A DNA stretch of 64,000 bases, taken from NCBI RefSeq assembly GCF_022347545.1, contig NZ_JAKREW010000016.1, positions 1 to 64,000 of the forward strand. The letters are read 5' to 3'. Numbering within the stretch: position 1 is the first letter of the stretch; every line of letters starts with the position of its first letter. Positions 24,893-33,156 of this stretch are shown piece by piece. The notes under the pieces were generated by a model. That model saw only the letters and a list, made by a program, of their open reading frames with translations. It had not been told where the DNA came from and did not search any database. The translations under genes were made by a program, and so were the position numbers. Source of the stretch: Terribium retamae (GTDB taxonomy: Bacteria > Pseudomonadota > Alphaproteobacteria > Rhizobiales > Rhizobiaceae).

Positions 24893-26205
24893 GCCCCCAT
24901 CAATTCGTCGAGCTCGGCATAGTCCGGCAGGCTTGTATCGATCGGCTTGCCGCCACGGATGACAATGCGATCGGCTTCCGGGCGCGACAACAGTTCGGTC
25001 CAGTTTCGCCCTCTGAAAACGACAAGGTCGGCCGGACCGCCGGACCGCAACACACCCATGTCGTCTAGCCGCATCACCTCCGCAGGTGTCTGCGTGACCG
25101 CACGCGGCCAATCACCGACCGGATGGTCGAGATGCAGGATGCGGGTGGCCATACGGTACACCTCGAGCATATCGAGATCACCATAGGCGTAGAATGGATC
25201 ACGTGTGTTGTCCGAGGCCACCGCTACGGGAATACCGCGCGCCTTCAATTCATGCAGCAGGGTCACGCCGCGCCAGCGCGGCGTGGTCCGGTCGTGCCGG
25301 CGATCCTGCAGGTAGAGATTGCACATGGGCAGCGATACGACAGCAATCTTCGCGCGTGCCACCTTGTCCAGCGTATCGAGCACGTAGCCCTCGGGCTGCC
25401 GCGCAAGCGAGCAACAGTGGCCGACAAGGATCTTGCCCTCGAAACGGTGACGCAACGCCGCTTCCGCGATCTTTTTCAGCGAGATCGCTTCGATAACGTC
25501 GGTCTCGTCGGCGTGGAAATCCAGGTCGAGGTCATGCTCGATGGCGAGCGCAAACATCCGATCGAGCAAAGCGTCCAGATCGGGAACCATATAGGTGACG
25601 GCGCCTAGAATACCTCTCGCAACGGCTACCCGTCGCGCCAATTCCGCAAACCAGGCGTGGTCACGGGTTTCTTCGATGCCGACGAGGCAGGATGCCTGCA
25701 GGTCGATACGCCCTCGCCATTTTTCCCGCATGTCCTCGAACACCGGCCAGGAGATGGCGTCTTGGGGCGCCGCACTGTCGAGATGTGTGCGGATTGCCCT
25801 GGTTCCATGCGCGAAAGCGGTGCGCAATGCGAAATCCATACGTCGGGAAACGTCCTCGGCGTTCCAATGCGCCCTCCTGTCGGCGTGCGCTGCCTGCAAT
25901 GCGCCCGCAAAGGACCCGTCCGGATTGGGATTGCGCGGCCAGATGTGGCCTTTGTCGAGATGGGTGTGGCAGTCGACGAAACAGGGCAGGATGACGCGCC
26001 CATTGAGGTCGATGACCTCCGTCGCATCCGATTTTCCCAGATAGTGCGGAGCAATGGAAATGATGCGACCGTCATCAATGGCGACATCGGCCTTCACAAA
26101 GCCGTCTGCATCGGCAACAGCGTCGACCCCGACGATACAAGAGCCATGAAGTCGAGCGTTTTTAAGTGTATAGATTCCAAACGACGGGATCGGCAGCGTA
26201 TTCAA
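24889..26205 (-). CDS. Amidohydrolase, cytosine-deaminase-like
   Basis: The 438-residue metal-dependent hydrolase carries CHTHLDKGHIW (metal ligands His80 and His82), HADETD in the barrel, GHCC, and ASDN for the final catalytic Asp. The HTHLDK form is typical of the CodA/isopropylammelide branch, which deaminates ring C-N bonds of pyrimidines, triazines or creatinine. The start is TTG at 26205: it carries a GGAGG site 4-5 bases upstream and the FGIYTLKNAR strand typical of the family follows at once, while no in-frame ATG is near. It lies 79 bases downstream of the ABC permease. Confidence 0.85.
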   Translation of the reverse strand: MNTLPIPSFGIYTLKNARLHGSCIVGVDAVADADGFVKADVAIDDGRIISIAPHYLGKSDATEVIDLNGRVILPCFVDCHTHLDKGHIWPRNPNPDGSFAGALQAAHADRRAHWNAEDVSRRMDFALRTAFAHGTRAIRTHLDSAAPQDAISWPVFEDMREKWRGRIDLQASCLVGIEETRDHAWFAELARRVAVARGILGAVTYMVPDLDALLDRMFALAIEHDLDLDFHADETDVIEAISLKKIAEAALRHRFEGKILVGHCCSLARQPEGYVLDTLDKVARAKIAVVSLPMCNLYLQDRRHDRTTPRWRGVTLLHELKARGIPVAVASDNTRDPFYAYGDLDMLEVYRMATRILHLDHPVGDWPRAVTQTPAEVMRLDDMGVLRSGGPADLVVFRGRNWTELLSRPEADRIVIRGGKPIDTSLPDYAELDELMGA

Positions 26206-26284
26206 TGCACCTCCGCGTCCGCCACGGTCCGGTCACTCGACGTGAACGGAACGCAGCCTCGGCAATTGTGTGAAGCGTCCGCCA

Positions 26285-27136
26285 TCATGCCTCCTGCTTC
26301 AACGCGCTCTCGTGCCAGCGGCGCAAAATGAGATGCGAGAGCAAGGACAGCGCGAGGAAGATGACGATGCCGGTCAGAGAAATCAGGATCAGCGCTGCGA
26401 ACAGCCTTGGCGCATTCAGACGATAACCTGCCTCGATAATGCGCGAAGCGAGCCCCGAAGCCTGGCCGGACGTACCGGCGACGAATTCGGCCACCACCGC
26501 CCCGATCAGTGACAGGCCGCCGGCGATCTTCAGACCGCCGAGGAAGTACGGCATGGCAGCCGGCAGGCGCAAGTGCCAAAGTTCCTGCCAGCGTGTCGCG
26601 CCATTCAGCCGAAACAGATCACGCAGATTGCGGTCAACCGAATTCAGACCCAGCGTCGTGTTCGAGAGGATCGGAAAGAAGGCAACGATCCAGGCGCACA
26701 ACAAAAGCTTGGCAGTCTGGTTGTCGACGTAAATGTTGATCAGTGGGAAGATCGCCACGATCGGCGTCACCTGCAGGATGACGGCGAAGGGAAAGAACGA
26801 CATTTCCACCCATTTCGACTGGGCAAACAGCACTGCCAGACCTACGCCGCCGAGAATGGCGAGCGCGAGACTGAGAAATGTGATCTTGAGGGTGACCAGC
26901 AGCGAAGAAAACAGCAGCGGCGCGTCATCCTGAAGGGTCTGCACTACCACGCCCGGTCTCGGCAGAATGTATTTCGGAATGTCGTTCCACACGCAGATGC
27001 GGTCCCAGAACCAGACCGCCAGTACCATGATGGCAAGCGGCAGCGCCCATGAGCCGACTTTCTCCAGCCGCTGCTGGCGAACGCGGCGCGCCTCCTCCGG
27101 ATCGAGCACGACTGTCCGGCTCTCGACGGCGGTCAT
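26285..27136 (-). CDS. ABC transporter permease (NitT/TauT/thiamine-precursor type)
   Basis: The 283-residue membrane protein has about six hydrophobic segments and the BPD_transp_1 EAA loop region (DLFRLNGATRWQELWHLRLP). The long N-terminal cytoplasmic stretch includes RRVRQQRLEK. It pairs with the ATPase upstream, overlapping it by 4 bases (ATGA), and with the NMT1-like binding protein. This class imports sulfonates, nitrate, riboflavin or pyrimidine precursors; the linked amidohydrolase points to an N-heterocycle. Confidence 0.88.
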   Translation of the reverse strand: MTAVESRTVVLDPEEARRVRQQRLEKVGSWALPLAIMVLAVWFWDRICVWNDIPKYILPRPGVVVQTLQDDAPLLFSSLLVTLKITFLSLALAILGGVGLAVLFAQSKWVEMSFFPFAVILQVTPIVAIFPLINIYVDNQTAKLLLCAWIVAFFPILSNTTLGLNSVDRNLRDLFRLNGATRWQELWHLRLPAAMPYFLGGLKIAGGLSLIGAVVAEFVAGTSGQASGLASRIIEAGYRLNAPRLFAALILISLTGIVIFLALSLLSHLILRRWHESALKQEA

Positions 27137-27945
27137 GATCGCGCCTCCACCTTGACATCCATGGCCGCGCTTAATTCGTCAGACGCCCGCCGGCACAATT
27201 CCGCATAGGCCGTAGAGGTACGAAACGCCTCGTCGCGCGGGTAAGGCGCATCGACCGTCATGTTCCGGTACACGCGCCCGGGCTTGGCCGCCATCACCAC
27301 GATGCGATTGGACAGGAAGACACTCTCGAACACGCTGTGGGTGACGAAGACGGCGGTGAATCGCTCCTGCTGCCACAACTCCAGCAGGTCATTGTTGAGC
27401 TTGAAGCGCGTGATCTCGTCCAATGCCGCAAACGGCTCGTCCATCAGCAGCACACGTGGCTTGGTCACCATGGCGCGCGCGATGGAAACACGCATCTTCA
27501 TGCCGCCGGAAAGTTCCCTCGGCACGGCATCGGCGAAATTTTCCAGATGCACGCGCGCCAGCATCTCCATCACCGCCGGCGTGGCTTTGAGGCGCGATAC
27601 GCCGCGCAGGCGCAGCGGCAGCCAGACATTGTCGAACACACTCGCCCAAGGCAGCAAGGTCGGCTCCTGGAAGACAAAGCCGACGCTGTCGTCACCTTGC
27701 GCCTTGCGCCACTCCAGATGACCGGAGGTCGGCGTGGAAAGCCTGGCAATCAGCCTGAGTGCTGTCGACTTGCCACATCCCGAAGGGCCGAGCAGGCTGA
27801 CGAAATCGCCCTCATGGACGGAGAGATCGACATTGTCCAAGGCCGTCACGCCATTGGAGAACACCTTGCCCACGCCCTTGAAGGAAAGCAGCGGCGCGGC
27901 GCCGCGCTGCCCGCTATCATTCTTGTCGGCCACCTTCTGCAACAT
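27133..27945 (-). CDS. ABC transporter ATP-binding protein (NitT/TauT type)
   Basis: The 270-residue ATPase shows Walker A GPSGCGKST (53-61), the signature ELSGGMKMRVSIARAM, Walker B VLLMDEPFAALDE and a downstream switch His (FVTHSVFES). It belongs to the SsuB/TauB/ThiZ branch. The ATG at 27945 is taken rather than a TTG one codon upstream. The stop overlaps the permease start. It is separated by 94 bases, including a small hairpin, from the binding-protein gene upstream. Confidence 0.9.
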   Translation of the reverse strand: MLQKVADKNDSGQRGAAPLLSFKGVGKVFSNGVTALDNVDLSVHEGDFVSLLGPSGCGKSTALRLIARLSTPTSGHLEWRKAQGDDSVGFVFQEPTLLPWASVFDNVWLPLRLRGVSRLKATPAVMEMLARVHLENFADAVPRELSGGMKMRVSIARAMVTKPRVLLMDEPFAALDEITRFKLNNDLLELWQQERFTAVFVTHSVFESVFLSNRIVVMAAKPGRVYRNMTVDAPYPRDEAFRTSTAYAELCRRASDELSAAMDVKVEARS

Positions 27946-27974
27946 CAATGCCTTTCCGCAGATAAGCGTCCGTC

Positions 27975-28000
27975 TCCCCTCCTCCCTTTGCGGGAGAAGG
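27975..28000. repeat. Small intergenic hairpin inside the ABC operon
   Basis: CTCCC and GGGAG pair across a short loop within TCCTCCCTTTGCGGGAGAAGG. It lies between the binding-protein stop and the ATPase start on the minus strand. Such hairpins often stabilise the upstream message for an abundant binding protein. The GCGGGxGAAGG core recurs near 22300. Confidence 0.35.
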
Positions 28001-28039
28001 ATGGCCCTGCGCCTGCCACGCGATTTGTCGCGACACTGC

Positions 28040-29047
28040 TCACTTCTTCAGGTCGAGGCCGATGCCCTTGTTCACGAATTGCAGCGTGTAACCCTTCTTG
28101 ATGTCGATGCCGGCCGGCAGCACCTTGGCCTTGACCATCTTGTCGTAGAAACTCTGCATACGTTCATCCGTCATGGCGCCAATGCCGAGCTTTTCAGTGT
28201 CGCCCGAATCAACGATGCCGTACTTCTTCATCATCTCGATGGAGAAGGCGATCTGTTCGTCGGTGATGTCGGGATTATCTTTCTTGATCGCTTCGTTGGC
28301 GGCCTTGTTGTCGCCGTAGAGATAGTTGTACCAGCCCTTGGCCGAACCATCGACGAAACACTGAACCACCTCAGGCCGCGTGTCGATCGTGGTCTGCATG
28401 GCCTCGATCGTGGTGGCATAGGTGTTGAATCCATAATCGGCGAGCAGGAACAGATTGGGCTGGAAGCCGCCCTCCTTGGCCACGGCATGCGGCTCGGAGG
28501 TGACATAACCCTGCTGGATCGACTTCTTGTTGGCGATGAAAGCAGCCGGGTTGAAGGTGTAGGGCACGCGCTTGGCCGCATCGAAACCGAACTCGGACAC
28601 CATCCACAAGAAGAAGCTTTGCGCTCCCTCGTCACCGATGATGTACTGATCAGCCTTGGGCAGGTCTTCCCACTTGTCCAAGCCTTCGCCGGGATGCGCC
28701 ATGATGACTTGCGGCTCTTTCTGGAAAGTGGCGGCGACGACGCGCAGCGGAATGCCCTGATTCACCGCATCGAAAGCCTGCAGCATGTTGCCGCCCATGT
28801 AGAAATCGATCTTGCCGGCCATCAGCAGCGGACGTCCGCTGCCCTGCGGACCGCCCTGCTGGATGGTGACGTCTAGTCCACATGCGGCATAGGAGCCGTC
28901 AGCAACGGCCTGATAGTAACCGCCATGTTCGGCCTGGGCGAGCCAATTGGTCGCGAACGTCACCTTTTCGTTTGCCGTCGCAGCGGACATCCAGCCGCCG
29001 AGCAGCGCCACAGCCGCCACGGTGGCCTTGGCCAAAATCCTTGTCAT
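28040..29047 (-). CDS. ABC transporter substrate-binding protein, NMT1/THI5-like
   Basis: The 335-residue periplasmic protein has a signal peptide (about 1-26, ending SAATA) and the family motif NWLAQAEHGGYYQAVADG, found in ThiY/RibY-like binders. Related proteins bind pyrimidine precursors of thiamine, riboflavin or other N-heterocycles. No TPP or FMN riboswitch is visible in its 5' region, which argues against vitamin control. The ATG at 29047 is used; a TTG lies one codon upstream. It heads the seven-gene operon that also encodes an amidohydrolase, an oxidase and two flavoprotein reductases. Confidence 0.88.
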   Translation of the reverse strand: MTRILAKATVAAVALLGGWMSAATANEKVTFATNWLAQAEHGGYYQAVADGSYAACGLDVTIQQGGPQGSGRPLLMAGKIDFYMGGNMLQAFDAVNQGIPLRVVAATFQKEPQVIMAHPGEGLDKWEDLPKADQYIIGDEGAQSFFLWMVSEFGFDAAKRVPYTFNPAAFIANKKSIQQGYVTSEPHAVAKEGGFQPNLFLLADYGFNTYATTIEAMQTTIDTRPEVVQCFVDGSAKGWYNYLYGDNKAANEAIKKDNPDITDEQIAFSIEMMKKYGIVDSGDTEKLGIGAMTDERMQSFYDKMVKAKVLPAGIDIKKGYTLQFVNKGIGLDLKK

Positions 29048-29308
29048 CAATTCCTCTCCCCTTCGTTCACCCGGAGCACAGCATCACCATCGACAAAGCA
29101 AAGGCCATGCCACAACGCCCGCCGCGCAATTCCGGAAGAACGTCGTGATGGGTATTCCCTGCCCTGCAGCTTCGTTCGTCATCGTGCCCACTTTCCGGGC
29201 AGCTGTCCATGAGTAGTTCACGATCAAACTAATGTTGTCACCACGCAGGCAACGCTTGAATCGCAACCTCATGCGGGCCTAGTTTCGCAGCCTCGAATGG
29301 AGACTGCC

Positions 29309-29692
29309 ATGTTCCGATATCTGATGCCGAAATCGATCAAGCCGCCCTTCGCCCGCTACAGCCACGGCGTCGAAGTCCCCGCCGGCAAGCGGCTCATCCT
29401 GTGCGCGGGTCAGGTGGCGATCACCGCCAACGACGACATTCCCGAAGGCGTCGAGGAACAGACCGAGCTCTGCTTCAAGAACATCGCCGCCGTCCTGGCC
29501 GAAGCCGGCCTCGGCCTGAAGGATGTCGTGCGCATCAACGCCTATGTCACCGATCGCGCCTATCTCAAGCCATACATGGCCGTGCGCGACCGCACCTTCG
29601 CAGACCCGGCGCCAGCATCCACGCTGATGATCGTTGGTGGTTTTGCGCGGCCCGAATTCAAGGTCGAGGTGGAAGTGATCGCGGCGGGATGA
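29309..29692 (+). CDS. Rid family protein lacking the catalytic arginine
   Basis: The 127-residue product spans a full Rid domain, but the position of E. coli RidA Arg105 is Ser104 here (PASTLMIV in place of PARS). Rid proteins without this arginine do not show RidA-type imine hydrolysis, so this copy probably has another catalytic role, for example in a degradation pathway. The ATG at 29309 has a GGAGA site 5-7 bases upstream; an ATG at 29297 is possible. It is transcribed away from the ABC/amidohydrolase operon and precedes the creatininase homologue. Confidence 0.82.
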   Translation: MFRYLMPKSIKPPFARYSHGVEVPAGKRLILCAGQVAITANDDIPEGVEEQTELCFKNIAAVLAEAGLGLKDVVRINAYVTDRAYLKPYMAVRDRTFADPAPASTLMIVGGFARPEFKVEVEVIAAG

Positions 29693-29753
29693 CAAAGCTG
29701 TCTTTCCCAAGAAGAGAAGCAAAGTTGCCTGTGATGCGGAGCCTGATGTGACG

Positions 29754-30548
29754 ATGAAAAGACGCGTGTGGTGGGGCGATTTCCGCACCACCGAGTATGC
29801 TTCGATGGATCCCGAAACAACGATCGCGGTGTTGCCGGTGGCAGCGATCGAGCAACATGGCCCGCATCTGCCGGTGTCGACCGACACCAGCATCATGAAC
29901 GGCATGCTGGAGACGGTGATCGGGCGACTGCCCGCCGATCTCGACATCCGCATTCTGCCGGTCCAGGCCGTCGGCAAATCCAACGAACATGTGCATGCAC
30001 CGGGAACGCTCACCTTGCCTCCGGCGACGCTGGTCGACGCTTGGACGGAACTGGGTCTCTCTATAGCGCGTGCCGGAGTGAAGAAACTTGTTGTCGTCAA
30101 CTCGCATGGCGGCAATGAGGAAATCATGGGTATCGTCACGCGGGAACTGCGCGTGCGCGAAAAAATGCTTGCCGTGAAGACGAGCTGGCAACGCTTCGGT
30201 CGCCCGGCCGGCATGTATACGGAACTCGAAGATCGCCATGGCATCCATGGCGGCGATGTCGAGACCTCGCTGATGCTGCATTTCCGGCCAGACCTGGTCG
30301 ACATGGACAAGGCCGAGAACTTCGTTTCCAACGTTGCTAAGGCTGAGAAGGCGTTCTCGCTGCTGCGCCAGACCGGTACTCACGCCTATGCCTGGATCGC
30401 GCGCGACCTGAACCCGAATGGCGTGGTGGGCGACGCTTCGATTGCCACCGCGGAGAAAGGGCGACTGACGGCCGAGCACCAGGCTGATGGGTTCATCACC
30501 CTGTTGAAAGACGTGCGCGCAGCGAAGTTGAGCGATTGGGTGCTGTAG
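29754..30548 (+). CDS. Creatininase family protein (creatinine amidohydrolase-like)
   Basis: The 264-residue protein keeps the metal-binding set of the family: Glu33 and His35 in EQHGPHLP, Asp44 nearby, a His in NSHGGNEE, and an acidic residue in HGGDVETS. Known members open cyclic amides (creatinine) or related formamides (FAPy deformylase, MftE). Start choice is uncertain: ATG at 29754 is given, but GTG at 29748 is better spaced from GGAG. It follows the Rid gene by 61 bases, and together they sit divergent to the N-heterocycle operon. Confidence 0.85.
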   Translation: MKRRVWWGDFRTTEYASMDPETTIAVLPVAAIEQHGPHLPVSTDTSIMNGMLETVIGRLPADLDIRILPVQAVGKSNEHVHAPGTLTLPPATLVDAWTELGLSIARAGVKKLVVVNSHGGNEEIMGIVTRELRVREKMLAVKTSWQRFGRPAGMYTELEDRHGIHGGDVETSLMLHFRPDLVDMDKAENFVSNVAKAEKAFSLLRQTGTHAYAWIARDLNPNGVVGDASIATAEKGRLTAEHQADGFITLLKDVRAAKLSDWVL

Positions 30549-30630
30549 GCTGCCTTCTTCGCGGCCCGCACGCCTTTGGAAAAATTGCCAAAATCTATGC
30601 AGGCGAGCTTCGAAGGACACACCAAAAATG

Positions 30631-31140
30631 CTACCCTCCGATCTCCAATTCGAACGGCAAGCCCTCATAGGCCTCGGCGCCGCGACCGATCGAGGCGATC
30701 GCAGCCACCATGCGGCCCTCGCGGCCGAGGATGTGATCGGCAACCGCGACAAGGCGTGGATTGGGCGTGGCCGAAGGCGACAGCCAGCGCAATGTCTTGG
30801 CCAGTTCCATCTCGTCGCGCTTGGGAGCAAGAGCAGCCGCGATGATGTAGGCCGAAGCTGTCGAGCGGCTGATGCCGGCATAACAATTCACCACCAGCGG
30901 GCGTGAGCGGTCCCAGTTCTGTGCGAAGCCAAGCAAGGCGCGCACATGCTCCTCGCCGGGCAGCGTCATGCCTTCCTGCGCCTCGGCTATGTCATGCATG
31001 ACCAGATGCAGATGATTTTCCGGCCGGATCACGACTGGACGTACCATGTCGGTGCCTGCCGCAAGCAAAGACAACAGTCGCTCGGCGCCAGCCCGGGTGA
31101 CGGTGGCTTCGACCTTCGAGAGCGGGCAGACGATGATCAT
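30631..31140 (-). CDS. Protein-tyrosine-phosphatase-fold protein in cobalamin operon
   Basis: The 169-residue protein has the CX5R P-loop CYAGISRST with nucleophile Cys86 and Arg92. A candidate general acid, Asp50, lies in HDIAEA. The usual His before the Cys is Asn85. It resembles compact dual-specificity phosphatases. Its ATG overlaps the stop of cobC by 4 bases, so the two are coupled. No Ser/Thr/Tyr kinase is nearby, and a role dephosphorylating a cobalamin intermediate is worth considering. Confidence 0.78.
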   Translation of the reverse strand: MIIVCPLSKVEATVTRAGAERLLSLLAAGTDMVRPVVIRPENHLHLVMHDIAEAQEGMTLPGEEHVRALLGFAQNWDRSRPLVVNCYAGISRSTASAYIIAAALAPKRDEMELAKTLRWLSPSATPNPRLVAVADHILGREGRMVAAIASIGRGAEAYEGLPFELEIGG

Positions 31141-32192
31141 GCGCGGATCCTATTTTGGAAACCATCGTCCTTTGCAGCCCAGCCGGCAAGCGCGGTGTCC
31201 AGCCGTTGCCACTCGTCTTCCGAGCCCGGCACGCCGGAACGCAGCGTATGCGGACGTTCCGCGAAATGGCGCAGCAGAATGCCTTGTTGGCCGAGAGCCT
31301 TGAAAAGCCCCGACGCGCCGTTGAAATCGAGATAGCGGAACAGCGAGGTACCGCCTGCGACTGGCACGCCATGGCGCGCAAACAAGGCATCGAGCCGCGC
31401 GGCATCCTCACTCAACTGCCGCCGCATCTGCTCCTGCCACACGACGTCGCCAAGCGCGCGAATGCCATATTCCAGTGTCGGCCCAGCTACCGCCCAGGGA
31501 CCAAGTTGCCTCTCAAGACGGGCAGCCGTCATCTCGTCCGCCAGTGTAAATCCGAGCCGCACACCGGCTAGCCCGAAGAACTTACCGAAGGAGCGCAGGA
31601 CCACCAACCCGCCTCGCCCCACATCGGCAGCGAGACTTGCCTCGCGCGGCCCAACATCCATGAAGGCCTCGTCGACCACCAGAAGACCGCCTTTTGCTCT
31701 CATGGCATCGGCAAGCTTGAGTAGCTGCACGCGGGAAACGACACGTCCGTCCGGGTTATTGGGATTGACGAGGATGGCGAGGTCCGCGTCGCTCAACGCA
31801 TCGAAGTCCGCGGTTTCAGAAACGACGTGGCCGGCGATGGCGGCGGCCCGAGCATGCTCGGCATAGGTCGGCGACAGCACCAGTGCGCGGCCCGCCTGCA
31901 CCAGCGAGGCGACGCGCGGCAACAGGATCTGTGTGCCTGGGCCGGCAACGACGTTTGCAGCCGACGGCCCGCCATAAGCCGCCGCCGCAACTGCCAGCAA
32001 CTCGGAAAGTCGTGCCGCCTCCGGTAGCCGACTGAAGGCGGTGGCGGGCAGATCGAAAAGCGGATAGGAGTGCGGATTGATCCCGGTCGAGAGATCGACG
32101 AACGGCTCCGGTGCGTCAGGAAACAGCGCCCGCGCCCGGCCGAGGCTTCCGCCGTGATCAACTGCTGCAATCGCCTCGCCTGGAAGCCCCAT
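31137..32192 (-). CDS. cobC: L-threonine-O-3-phosphate decarboxylase
   Basis: The 351-residue PLP enzyme has DLSTGINPHSYP near residue 33, the NPNNPDGR cofactor loop and the PLP lysine Lys204 in SFGKFFGLAG. It makes (R)-1-aminopropan-2-ol phosphate, the linker that CbiB attaches to adenosylcobyric acid. The naming follows Pseudomonas denitrificans, where this is CobC; Salmonella calls it CobD. Its start codon shares two bases with the start codon of cbiB on the other strand. It is followed with a 4-base overlap by the phosphatase-fold gene. Confidence 0.92.
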   Translation of the reverse strand: MGLPGEAIAAVDHGGSLGRARALFPDAPEPFVDLSTGINPHSYPLFDLPATAFSRLPEAARLSELLAVAAAAYGGPSAANVVAGPGTQILLPRVASLVQAGRALVLSPTYAEHARAAAIAGHVVSETADFDALSDADLAILVNPNNPDGRVVSRVQLLKLADAMRAKGGLLVVDEAFMDVGPREASLAADVGRGGLVVLRSFGKFFGLAGVRLGFTLADEMTAARLERQLGPWAVAGPTLEYGIRALGDVVWQEQMRRQLSEDAARLDALFARHGVPVAGGTSLFRYLDFNGASGLFKALGQQGILLRHFAERPHTLRSGVPGSEDEWQRLDTALAGWAAKDDGFQNRIRA

Positions 32193-33153
32193 GTCCGCCC
32201 TGACCGCCTTTCTGTCGCTGCTGATCGAAGCTCGGCTCGGCTACCCGGACCGGCTGTTTCGCGCCATCGGCCATCCGGTGACGTGGATCGGCGCCGTGAT
32301 ATCCTGTCTCGACCGCGGGCTCAACCGCGCTGCCGACAGCGACGCGGCGCATCGCATGGCCGGCCTGTTTGCGCTGGTAGTCATTGTTCTTGTGCCGGCG
32401 ACAATCGCCCGGCTCACCGAGTCAGTCCTGCTTTCTCTGCCGCTCGGCATTGTTGCCGTCGCGTTGTTGGGTAGTGCTCTTCTGTCACAGAAGAGCCTTG
32501 CCTGCCATGTCGAGGCGGTGGCTGACGCCCTCGACAGCGGCGGTCTCGCCGCCGGGCGAAAGGCCGTCTCGATGATCGTCGGCCGCGACCCCGAAAAACT
32601 CGACGAAGCCGCCGTCGGTCGCGCCGCCATCGAGAGCCTGGCCGAGAATTTTTCCGATGGCATTGTTGCTCCTGCCCTGTGGCTCGGCGTTGGCGGTCTG
32701 GCAGGCGGCGTCGCCTACAAGGCCGCCAACACCGCCGATTCCATGATCGGCCACCGGACTGAGCGCCACGAAGCTTTCGGCTGGGCGGCAGCGCGCTTCG
32801 ATGATCTCATCAACTTGCCCGCTTCACGTATGACCGGCCTGCTGATCGTCGCCGCTGCGTTTTTCATCAAGGGTGCTGACCCGGCCGAAGCCTGGCGCGC
32901 CATGCGGCGCGATGCGCGCCATCACCGCTCCCCCAATGCCGGCTGGCCGGAGGCTGCTATGGCCGGCGCCCTGGGGCTGGCGCTTGCCGGCCCGCGTTCC
33001 TATGGCGGTGTCTTGGTCGAGGGCCGCTATATGGGAGAAGGCGGCCGCACCGCCGTCACCAGTGCCGATATCCGCCAGGCGCTCAGGCTCTACTGGACTG
33101 CTGATATGCTGCTCATCGCGCTGTTTGGCGTGATCGCGCTGTTGATTTGGTAG
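32191..33153 (+). CDS. cobD: Adenosylcobinamide-phosphate synthase (CbiB/CobD)
   Basis: The 320-residue integral membrane protein has the family markers GHPVTWIGA near the N-terminus, FSDGIVAPALW, KAANTADSMIGHR and RSPNAGWPEAAMAGALGLAL. It joins aminopropanol or its phosphate to adenosylcobyric acid. The ATG at 32191 overlaps the cobC start on the other strand, and its stop lies 3 bases from the convergent cobO stop. It therefore has practically no private flanking DNA, and its promoter must lie inside cobC. Confidence 0.94.
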   Translation: MSALTAFLSLLIEARLGYPDRLFRAIGHPVTWIGAVISCLDRGLNRAADSDAAHRMAGLFALVVIVLVPATIARLTESVLLSLPLGIVAVALLGSALLSQKSLACHVEAVADALDSGGLAAGRKAVSMIVGRDPEKLDEAAVGRAAIESLAENFSDGIVAPALWLGVGGLAGGVAYKAANTADSMIGHRTERHEAFGWAAARFDDLINLPASRMTGLLIVAAAFFIKGADPAEAWRAMRRDARHHRSPNAGWPEAAMAGALGLALAGPRSYGGVLVEGRYMGEGGRTAVTSADIRQALRLYWTADMLLIALFGVIALLIW

Positions 33154-33156
33154 GCC

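Noticed and set aside
24893..25111. Extended N-terminus of the GlcD-like oxidase
   Set aside because: The extra residues lie within the amidohydrolase gene, are unlike the family, and the ATGA overlap at 24889-24892 gives a normal start.
29048..29308. TPP or FMN riboswitch upstream of the NMT1-like binding protein
   Set aside because: None of the conserved THI-box or RFN-element segments is present on the minus strand in this gap.
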